Below the pieces are notes generated by a model. It was not told the DNA's origin. It saw nothing but the letters and a program-made list of their open reading frames with translations, and made no database searches. The position numbers and the translations under genes are program-made. DNA of 64,000 nucleotides from the NCBI GenBank assembly GCA_903813345.2, contig CAIIXF020000001.1, forward strand, positions 46,703,885 through 46,767,884, read 5' to 3'. Position 1 is the first letter of the stretch; every line of letters begins with the position of its first letter. The DNA comes from Owenia fusiformis. Its lineage: Eukaryota > Annelida > Polychaeta > Sabellida > Oweniidae. Shown piece by piece: positions 11,901-23,900 of this stretch.

Positions 11901-14900
11901 ATCTTGTATAAACAGTTGTATTAATTGATCACCCCAGCATTGATCAGGCAGTAGATTTTTTAATAACTTGACACTCACTTTTGAAACCCTCTGGTGACCG
12001 ATGGGGACATTTTCCAATGCTCAGTGTCTAGTGAGTTAGACCCCTTGGCTAAGGGTCACAGACTGATGATTTCATTGGCTAATCCACATATGAATTGTTC
12101 GTGATTATTTTGTAGTCATCCAATCAGGTCCTTGGCTTACAATGCATCTGGGGAATATATTCTGATAGTTGCTGGCAACTCTCAAGCAAAGGTTATCACC
12201 CGAGATGGCCATGATGTCATGGAATGCCCCAAAGGTGACCAATATATGAATGATATGGCCAAAACTAAGGTATGTTAAATGCATTACAATTTTTACCTAA
12301 CATAATATCATGTAATATAAGTGTTTGATAATTATTGAGTTCTGAGAGCATTGTAAACGCAAAGCATTTTGTAATTGCAGATTTTCAATTAAAATACATC
12401 TAAGCTAGTGATTTAGGGGATCCTCTGTTCTGAACTCCAAAATTCAGAATATCTCCTTTCAAAGGAGGTACAGATTCTGGCCACCTGCTTAGGGGATACA
12501 TTTAGGGGGTGACAGATATAGTTGGCAATGTTTTCAATAATTGTTTCCCTCGCAGATACTTCTAGATACTGATTTTTTGTTTCAGTTTAACACATTGTAC
12601 AGTGTTAGACCTTCATTTAGAATAGAAATGATGCATTCTAATTACATTTCATGTGTACCTTTACAATAACTGACAAAAATGATGCGTTTGATTTTGATAA
12701 ACAAATCCTTTCATGGTACAAATGATATTCTTTGTAAAACAGATAAGATGCTTTGTGTCGAGTGAGGAATCATGATAAAACAATTTATTTTAGGGACATA
12801 TCGCAATGTTGAACGGTGGGTGCTGGAACCCTAAGAACAGACATGAGTTCATCACATGCTCTAATGATGGGTAGGTTCACTTTTTACATATGTCCAATGG
12901 AATTTTGGACATTGGCATGACATCAGTATTTTTCAAGTTCAGTTTGTAAATGCTTTAAATCAAACATAGATCTAAGTTGACTGATTAATTCTTCAAGACA
13001 TTAGATGACAATTATATTTCTGTGTAAATTCATCACTCTGGTGATAGTTGATCACGTTGGATTCACTTGAAATATTTTTCTCAATTGATAGATTCTCATT
13101 TAATTGTGTTTATATTTAACAGCTCAGTGAGAATATGGGATACGACATGCGACAAGAAACACAAGAATATAATGAAACCTCGTTCTAAACTTGGAAGAAA
13201 GGCCACCCCTACAGCATGTGTATACAGTACTGATGGGAAACTCATCGCAACAGCCTGTCAAGATGGATCCATACATGTGTTTGAAAATAAAAAATACATT
13301 GTAAGTTCAATTTTACATGAATCAAGATTAATGTTTGAAGGATAGTTACTAATTGATCAATCTCGTTATTTACACCTGTTTAGTTGACCTCTGATGTTAC
13401 ACATATGCAAACTCAAATGGATTACTTTTTGGGGATTCTGGGAAATAGTCATCTCGAGTGGATAACTCATAAGGAGGGTATTTACTTGACACTTAATATA
13501 CAAAATTAAACAATTGTCGATTGCCAATATAGGTAGAAATGGTTTCTTATTGGCAGCATTTTTTTATTCACATCAGATGTTGAGTGGCAGAAAAGTAAGA
13601 CCAATTATACCAGTTGCATATATAGAGACGGCCCTCGGGCAAATATATTATATTTGCCTCGGGATAATCCCAATATCCTGAACCGACTATAGGATAATAT
13701 GTTTATCCCATACCAATCTTGGTCATCTGGTTAACATTGTTCAATCATGGAAATATTTTAGAACACATGTCCAGTTTTGTTTTCTTGGCCGTGGGCGGAT
13801 TTTCCTGTTCTCTCAAATATTCCCATATTTATTTTCTCTAATTTTTGATTGATTAAGTGGATGCTCCTTCCCTTTTTTAAACCATCAAACAGATCCCGAT
13901 AGTCTGTGTTTTCTCCATTGTCGTTTACAGTCATTACGCGAACGTTACAAATTATGAACAAATATGCGAGCTGCGATTATGACGTTGCGGGCAGATATAC
14001 TATATCTGCCCGCTCGGAGCGGGACGTAAAGCTATATCTGCCCGCTGATGAAAATATAAGTTTTTACAAACCGGCTTTATGTACCTGTAACACGTCCAAG
14101 TATGGGATAAATAGGGGTTATGCACTGGGAGGTTTTGGATACAGGGAATATCCCGAGGGATATACAATATATCTTCCCGAGGGACCGAAGGGACCGAGGG
14201 AAGATGTATTGTATATCCCAAGGGATATTCCATGTATCCAAACCGACCGTGCATAACTGGTGTATCTCATACTTGAGTGGGTTTAGGGTAGATATAACCT
14301 TTTCCATCTTTTTCAAATGACAAGATATTTATATTTAACATTTTCGTAATATTCTTTTTGTTCAATACAATGAAATTGTAACATTTAAACTTAAAAAATT
14401 TAAATTTTAAAATTAAAAAACTAAAACTTTTGATATTTAAACTTTTTTAAACTTTTGAAAAATTCCCGGGAGCGGGATGGATATATTATATCTGCCCGCA
14501 TTTGGCCTGGAGCGGGACATATACAATATATCCTGCCCGCTCCTCAGATATGATATATATTCCCGAGTGATATCTACCCCAAACCCACTTAAGTATGAGA
14601 TACATATTTATACTACCCTTTACTTGAATATCCGACCTTCTGGTATTAGAAAATATATGTAGCAATTACATGTAAATATACTTTCTGTTCTTGTTTTAGG
14701 TTGGTAATCCAGCAATGTTGACAAGAGGTGCTCATCAAGAAGGCTCAGATGTTTCAGGCATGGCCTTCTCTTATGATGGAACCACTTTAGCCACCAGGGG
14801 AGGTGATGATACTGTTAAATTATGGGATATAAGAAACTTTAAGAAGCCAATAAATGTCGCAGAGGGATTGACAAATTACTTTCCTGTGTGAGTGTATTGA

Positions 14901-17900
14901 TTAATTCAGTTTTAAGGACAATTTTTCTAATTATTGTAATTTTTACATGGGTTTCTAAATTCCTTGTGGACAACAATTTTCCGAAACCAGGGAAATAGAT
15001 GACACTTTTCATCACTAAATCCCTTTTCGAAATTATATGAATTAATTATTTAGTCATATTTCATATAGGTTTGGTCACAGACACGGGAACAAGAGTTCAT
15101 CCTACTCACTATGTATTACTTACAAAAAATATTACATTATACAGTGACTGGAGGGGGGGGTTAAATCTTCTTCCTGAGCCTGTGGGTTTGGTACATTTGG
15201 GATTCTAATGCAGAAATCCTTATTAATCATTTTAAATGTTGCTATATACTTATTTACTCTAACCAATGGATTCCTCATATAATAATTAAAAATATGTAAA
15301 TTATTAATCGAATAATTTTCTTCTCCAGCACTGATGTGATCTTCAGCCCCGATGACAAGATGGTCATCACTGGTGTGTCTGTTAAAAAGAATGAAGGAAA
15401 GGGAAAACTAGTATTTATGGAGAGGAATACCTTGCAGGTTGTACGGGAGATGACCGTGTCAGATTCTGTGAGTTTATGCATTTTTGTATGTCAACAAGAA
15501 TAACAGAGATTTTCCCCTAAAAGACTGAATCATTATATGCAGGGTTCTCACTAGGCTTTTAGACTCTGGAGATTCTTTATACCCTCTTTCTCCAGAGCTA
15601 ATAGCTTTTCCGTAGTCTAAAGTATTTTTTCCAGAGTCTAATTTTTTTACATTTTTGTTACAATATTTTTGGTAAAACTCTTGAAACAATACATAAAAAC
15701 TGGATACAAACAAGGAATGGGAAGTCTGGAACCTTTTAGAAATGTTATTGTTATTAAAATAGTAGGATAATCTTAAGTAGTATTTTGTAAAGTATACTTA
15801 ATAGGATGTCTCTGATGATCTCACATGGGGGAGGAATAGTCACGATACAGCTTAAAATCTGAGGGGTCTAAAAATTTCCTGGTGAGAACCCTGATATGAT
15901 TCAAGATACCTCTATAATGCAAAGGACCACCGTTCAATGAATTTTTCTGAACCCATCTCTTTAGTTTGTTTTCATCTTAAATATTATGAGATACATGAAT
16001 ATAATATTGTTGTACTTCTCTTGTTGTAGAGTGTAGTTAGATGTCTTTGGCATCCTAAACTCAACCAGATTGTGTGTGGCTGCAGTGATGGTGTAGCAAA
16101 ACTTTACTATGATCCAGATAAAAGTGTCCGTGGTGCCAAACTTTGTGTGTTTAAAAAGAAAAAACGTGAAGAGGGGTCTGATTTTATCTCATCAACACAT
16201 ATTATCACACGTAAGATACTTCTGACATTTCAAAGACAATTTCACAGTTGTTATGTTTTTACTGTTTGGGCTTCGCCACCTCCAACCACCAATACATTAT
16301 CTTTTTTTTGTGGGCTTACATTCTTTAATTGGTGCAATTCTTAGAGGCTTGCCCTGTTAAAAATGTTCAACCTTGAATTTGGGACATTCAACCCCATGAT
16401 TATTTCATTGAAAAACTGAAAAACAATGGATGAAAAAAACAAACTGTTGAAAAAAATACAATGGTTTTTTTTCAACACATTGGAAAATTCAGTTGTAGTT
16501 TTCAATATATTGAAAAAAATTCAATAATATATTTTGCTCATACAGTAAAACTCCTCTGATAGAAGTAGAAAAGTTACTATAGGTTATCTTGGTATTTATA
16601 GTTTATGTGAATGCTTATAACAACATTTAGTGTTTGCGAAAGCTTTTAAAGGTATTTTGTCAGGAGATAATGATTGATGATGTTTGAAAGTTTCATTGTC
16701 ATTGGTATGCTAGATGATCTGTTTAGAATTTTCTATGGGTCAAATCATGAGCTCAACTAAATGGAAAAATTATTTTTTATTTTAATTCAAAATGAAATTA
16801 TCTGTTTATAATTTCCCTTGATTAGGTCCTTGAAAATACAAATGAATTGGGATGTTATTAGACCTTGTTAAAGTATTGTTTGGATGGGTTTAATAATCAA
16901 AGAAGACAATTTCATATTAACCAATAAATTAATGATTTTATGTTCAAACTTTATGTTGCCTCTTTAAGTTGATACTAACTTTGGGTGTTATTATGAAACA
17001 AGTGATCGAATGTTGCTATTATGAAACAAGTGATCATGATCTAATGTTGCTATTATAAAATAAGTGATCTAATGTTCTATATGTCTCTGGTAAAGATGAC
17101 TGTTAACATGCTGTTTATTTTTTTTATATAGAATCACATCCTTCCATACATTGTATAATATAAAGTATATATCAAACCAATTATTTCATTCAAAATTAAT
17201 GCATTACATTAATTTATGAAATTATAGTAAGATTTCACTGTTTAAGTATAATATTTTAGATCGTATTTTCCCCATACAAATTGAATATAGACCCCAGTAC
17301 TCGGGGAGTGCGATAAAAAGATTTGTCTACTTGTTGAGAGCATGCAATTTTTCATAAAAACACTAAAACAAAATTGAAAGTTAAACTCATGAATTTTGTT
17401 ATACATAAAAAATTACCTACTCCATGCAATAGGTATATCATATGGAGGTAACCTTCACTTCTGTTTGAAGTCCAATAAAGCTAGGAGTAAAACAGTGTCA
17501 GAGTATACATGTAATACTCTAAAATGTACCACTTCTTTTTCAAATTTTTAATGGCAAGATATAGTGACATTAGAATATGCTTTTAGTATAATTTTGAAGG
17601 TATTAATGAGATCTAGATGTATTGGGTCTTTTTCTTTTTTCATGAAAAGTAATGTTAATGTTTGTCTACCATAGGGGAGCATTTTCAAATATGGTTAATC
17701 TGAAAACATAGGATCAAATCCTATGCTAAGGGCTGATGTGAAAAAGATACTCCACCCTGGTGGGAATCGAACCCACAACCTCCTGATTACATGTCAGGTG
17801 CTCTGAGCCAACTGACTCTTTCACATCAACATTGCATATATGGCATCACAGCCAAATACATTAAACCAAATCCCTATCCCAAATTAATGACCATTAAATC

Positions 17901-20900
17901 AATTTAAGAAATGATAGAAAGATTTCACTGTTTAGTATTATATTTAGATTATATTTTCCCCATATTCACAAATTGAATATAGGCCCCAGTAAACACGGGG
18001 TGCGATCACAAGATCTTTTACTCTTAAACAACCCCCTTTTCCCCCATTTTACTACGTTCATTCATATGGCAAACTTACCAAGTTTTTAACTTATTCTCTA
18101 AAGTTAATGCTAACTTTAGATTCAAGTACAGATGTAAATTGCTTAAAGAATTAATCATGTTTGATTCAAAGTTTCATGTTTACAAAATTCAAGCAATAGA
18201 AAATTATGCAAACAATCATAGAAAATTATGCAAATGAGTCATGTGATCATTGAAAAATTTATGTCAAACTCACTTCCACCAGCCAATGTCTTAAGACAGA
18301 TCTTATGACCAGTTTATATTAGAGTATATTAGGATTGCTCGATGCCTTATTTTAATCACAAGATATCACCTCCAATTAATCAAATGATATTGATATATTT
18401 TAGATATAACCGATAATCATTTTTCTTCCACAGATCTTACCACTAAATTGTTAAGAACTTTTTTTCCTACTATATTCTATTATTATTCTGAAATGGATGC
18501 TTATTTACCATTAAATGAAATTCAATCATATGACTGATTATAAAAGAAAAGGATGTGCCTGTGAGTTAAAAATAAACAAATACTTATGATCAAAATATAA
18601 TGAGTTAATTTAATGTGGATGTTGTAATAAAGTCAAGACATGTTTTATTTCTTTGACATCAAAGACTATTAATTCATGAGAAAATTATGCCTCTTCATAC
18701 ATTTGTATTACATACATAAGTGTTATTTCAATAATACGATTATACATGTAATCATTCTCAGTTCTGATGAGTTAAAAAGAAATCAGTTGAATCATTCCAC
18801 TTTTTTTAACATCCTATAAGACATATTACTTAATCAATGTAGTAATAGAAATTATAAGAAATATAATTAAATATAACTTTTATCAATTACACCCTTGGTA
18901 TACGCAGCTAACGAAAATTGACCGGCACGGGTCAAAAGCTGGACCGGTACGGGTTAGCGGTTTTATTTGAATTTAAAACAGCCATAACTTGCTCAATATT
19001 GACTTCCTCGTGTCTAATTTGAAATATATGATGCCTCCCGATGCTTTTAAGTACCCCAATTTTTTACAGATTTTTAAACGGACCAAAACTCTCTAAATGC
19101 GCATTTATACTCTTTTCTCTCAAGAACGACTGTCTCATTTTCACGATAACTTTTATTTAGTTCTTCTAACATATAAGATCTATTTTCCCATCAAGGTATG
19201 ATGTAAATGACATGCCATTTACATCTTGAGTTTCAATGACACGCGTTTGATTTTATAAAAAATGCCAAACTTTGTGACAAAGAATTTCATCCTGCTTGCA
19301 GCGAGAAGACGGACCGGTATAAATATAACTTTACATTCAAAGTTTTGACAAATAATTTACATTCCTATTTCTGACTGAGTTACATTATGCCATTTTGAAA
19401 TCTGTATAATGGAAATATTGTAGCATAGCCAGGAAGAGGCAGACAAGGCAAACTTCAGAGCTTTTTAACAGGTTTGGAAATATTTTTTGCATCATTGCTA
19501 TTTTCTTCCTGGAAACGCAACTGGTACGGATGTTATTGTAAAGCTCATATATGTTTTAAATGGACATTAACATACATAATAGCATCATAGATTACAAAGT
19601 TCATGAATCTAGAAGTAGATATTTTTTCAATAAAAATGAGCTAAGAGCTACTCCAAATACTGTAAAATTGAAAATTACTGTGATTTTGGTATACAAATTG
19701 GTACTCCATATTTTGCAAATAGTAACACCCCAGTCACATTTGTCGCACGGCGGCCGTAAGCTGACCGCAGATCAATTAAATCGGTGAATTTCTGCGGCGA
19801 GCGTAGGAAAACTATGGGCGCCTTGCAGTCTCCGTACGGCGTATGCAGATTTTTACAGGCCACAGGGAAGGCGTAGAAATTATAACTCGGAGTTATAATA
19901 TTTTTCATTTCTGCGGTGCCCGTAGAAATCAACTGGCTCAACAAGATTGAATCATTATTTGTCTATGTTTCACGATCACTTTTCATTTGATATTACATCC
20001 TAGCACTATGAATAACATCTACAAATTGTCCTGATGTAAATAAAATGAAAAAAGTATTATTTATCAACAGAAATTGAAAATTCACCGTGCGGCTGCTGTG
20101 GGAAATGTGACTGCAAAAGTATGAGAGCGCAGAAATTCTATGGCGAGCGTAGAAAAGCTACTGGCTGCAGAAATGATAGACCGCATGGCGGCCGTGGGAA
20201 ATGTGACTGGGGTGTAAGGCCCAAATATTATTTCCAACACATTTAAGGCCTTTTTGAGATGTCATGCTCTTATTTTAAAGTAAGTAGCTACATATAAATG
20301 GCCTCAACTCCCCCCCCCCACTAGGAATGAAAGTGCTTTTATTCTACTTCTTCATCTAGTTTGATCTTGCAGGGATATTTCTTGTATCAATGCAAAAACT
20401 TAAAAATTATGAACAAAACTACAGAAAAAATGTAGATATCAGCAATCAAACATTTATAAGAATAATTTCATTTTGACCATTCTAACAACAAAGAGAAAGC
20501 TGTTAACACCAATCTTTAATGGTCATCCTGGTCACAACAGGTTGTTATGAAAACAAAAGCATTGATTGCACTTATGATCATGTAGCTATTATCCAAACAT
20601 ATGTAGTCTTCTGAATTCATTAAACGATTTAAATTTGAAATGTATAACAGAATTCCTCTAAACAGAATTTGTAAACCTAATCAAAAACATAACCTCATAT
20701 TATATGATATTTCTAATGATCAATTGAAAAAAGTAGCAAAGTTATTACTTTTACTATTTCATAAGATCTTATTATCACACTTTTGTTCAAGGGTCACATG
20801 ACTCATTTGCATAATATACAATGTTCATTTGCATAATATTCAATGTCTTGAATTTAGCCAAAAGTGTTCTGCTATCCAAGTATCACAACACTACAACTGA

Positions 20901-23900
20901 AATGATAAAATATCAAATATAACTTCCTTAGATTATATATTTAGTTAAAGCAAAAATATAAAAATATATCATTCTCTTGATATTCACTAGCAGATATTGT
21001 TGTTTGCATGATTGAAACAGATGTTTTAAACATTTAACCAATCTGTTGATTTGATTTTGGTTCTCAAATAGATATTTTCTTATCGATTTATAAGAGTTGC
21101 CTGAATTCCCAATATACTTGTTTATATTTTAAAAGGGCAATAAGTACTTGGCTGTTCTTTCCTGTCACATTCATTCTAATTAATGATTTAAACTATATGA
21201 AAGGTGAAGTGAGTGTCAAAACACTAATTTCATGTCAAATAGATTTTATCTCGCACCATTCAATATCTTGATATGTCGAGAATTTAGTGACAACTCCATC
21301 GAAACAACATGGGCTACTAACTGGGCATCATATGTAACACCCTTACCCCCCCCCCACCCCCCACTAAACCCAGTCATGTTTATGTCTTTCCAGTGATATT
21401 CCTTCCCACGTCAGTTAATAAACTTCAAATTAAACTGAGAATTCACTTTTCCAATTCTAGATTGAAATAAAAAAGATAAGTGAACAGTCAAAATAAAAGT
21501 ATTAATTTGATAATTGATGTGTAATATCTTCATATTGTTATTTTACATGTGTTGCTTAAAAATATACTGAATGATAAATGTTCTTTTAGATTAGGAATAG
21601 TATGATTTGTAGAATTGCTTCCGCTACATAATGCTGTATAGAGCAACCGTGGGCGTAGCCTGGGGAGATTGTTGAAAATTACTTTTGATCCCTTACCCCC
21701 TTTTCAGATCTCGCTTCACTCACAGAAATGCACCCCCCCCCCCTTTGAGCTTGCTGGCTATACCCCTGGCTACAATGATTTATTACATGTACCTATAATA
21801 ACAATTGGAGACTAAACTCTGCGAGGGTTGTTAAACCAACAAATTAGTATAATATGATAACAAAGGGCTAATTTCTTAATCTGTCAATTTCCTTGTTTTA
21901 TTACTGTCTGATCAGAACCACCTTGATTACTTTTTATGTCTAGCAATTATTATAGATTTGATGAACTATAATCTTTACTTCTTCAGTGTTTTAGAATATG
22001 CTTTTATTATAAGCTTAGTCCATTTATGTACCCATGTACATTATGGGCCTTACTAGAAGATTAAGGACTATTAAGAGAGATATTTTTAGGTTATTAGGTC
22101 ACTATAGTGGTAATATATAATAGTTCGTTTTATACCTTGACCATTAATGTTAGCAGTTATATAAATTTAAAGAAGGATATGAGAATGAAAATTCTCTAGA
22201 TCAGTGATTTATGAAATCAAACAATAAATAGGAAGTGGTAATATCAATACATGTATTGATATTCCAGAGATTGACATGGGCATAGCCTGGGGAGTGCCCC
22301 CCCCCCCACCCCACAAAAAAGCAATTTTGTAAAATTTGTTGTAAAAACATTATCAAATTACATTTTGAAATGCTTAGATTGCACTATAGACAATATAGAT
22401 TTTAAAAAATGTCCAGGGCTCTTAGTGTTGCAAACTCAAAGAATCACCCCCCCCCCCTTACAAGTGCTGGCTACACCCCTGGATTGATGCACTCTTTTAA
22501 ATGAACTTTTTGATCACAACAGATTGTATAATTATAAAAACAACAAAAATGTTGATTGCTTTGGTGATAATTTTCCAGCCGTTTGCTGTTTATTGTAATT
22601 CTTAAATCACTTTTAAGTTTGGAAATGGATATTAAAACTATTTTTCTAATTTCTCTTTTATCAAAAAACTGTAACATTAAATGTTTTAAATGAACAATTT
22701 CATTAAGAAAAGTTTTAAAAACATATTTCCAAAATAACATTTCAACAACTTCAAGGGTCACATGATTCATTTACATAATATACTATGCTCATTTGCATAA
22801 TATTCAATGTCTTGAATTCAGCAAAATTAAAACTTCTCTACTAATATGTGACTTTGGGCTTTCTGGAACCAAAGAGTCAATAAAATATATATATTATATA
22901 CAGGTCCATCCCAAGAGATTGTGGTTTTTACCAACTTTTAAAATATAATCTTCTTTGAAAATGTAACTTCTAGGTCGGCAAGATTCCCCATAGATCCTAT
23001 GTTACAAAATCACAAAAGTGAAATGTTGTTTTTTGTGTTGAGCAGAATATCCTATGATTTTGAGAAATATCATTTTTATCTACGAGGTGATATTGATATC
23101 TGAACGAGAGTGCAAAGCGAATGAGTGTATATATCAATATCACAGAGTAGATTAAAATGATATTCTGAAAAAATCATAGGATGTTCTTATTATCCTACAC
23201 TTACAAGGAGTGTACTAAATGTATAATATCATTGCAAAATGAATTTTATGCCAAATAGAGTCAATTTGGTCGGAAATCAACAAGCGGAGTATATCGTCAC
23301 AATATCCTCCGCATATTGGGTTTTCCGGAGTATATCGTCATGATATCCTCCGCCCAGAGTATATCGTTACAATATCCTCCGGATATTCATTTTGCCAATA
23401 AATATCAAATTTATTTTTTAATGGTATTATACATTTAGTACACTAAGTGTGACATATTTTCATTTGTATAATCAGACACATAAGGATTATATGAAAATTT
23501 ATCTCTTTAAACTTAAGTATATATACCTGCCATGTTAATTTACCCGAATCAGCCACCTAGTGGTGAAACTAGTAACTACCGACTAGCATCTGGGTAATAA
23601 GGATTTGATTGTATCCTGCCTTCAATGTGATATTTGGTCTGCATTAGCTATATTTCAGAACGTGTTAAAGATAAACACTGTACCTTCTTTAATACCAAAT
23701 ACATCCTTTTCTTGTTCAATTTCTATTTTTTCAATCTGATGACATATATGAACTACCTCCCCCCCAGAGTCATAAATTCTTTGGAAAAAGCATCCTTCTT
23801 CAAAGGACTTAATTTATTTATGCTTAAATTATGGAAAGAAGTGAAACCCCTTGAACCAAGGATGAGGAAAAAGCAACTCTACAGAGTAATAAATCCCATC

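Noticed and set aside
13906-14256. 116 aa frame rich in YLP/GPKGPRE, with antisense frames of similar composition.
   Set aside because: It overlies a palindrome, so both strands read alike; no splice partners or family match.
17753-17825. Functional tRNA-Thr.
   Set aside because: The acceptor stem does not pair, so it is a SINE head or pseudogene.
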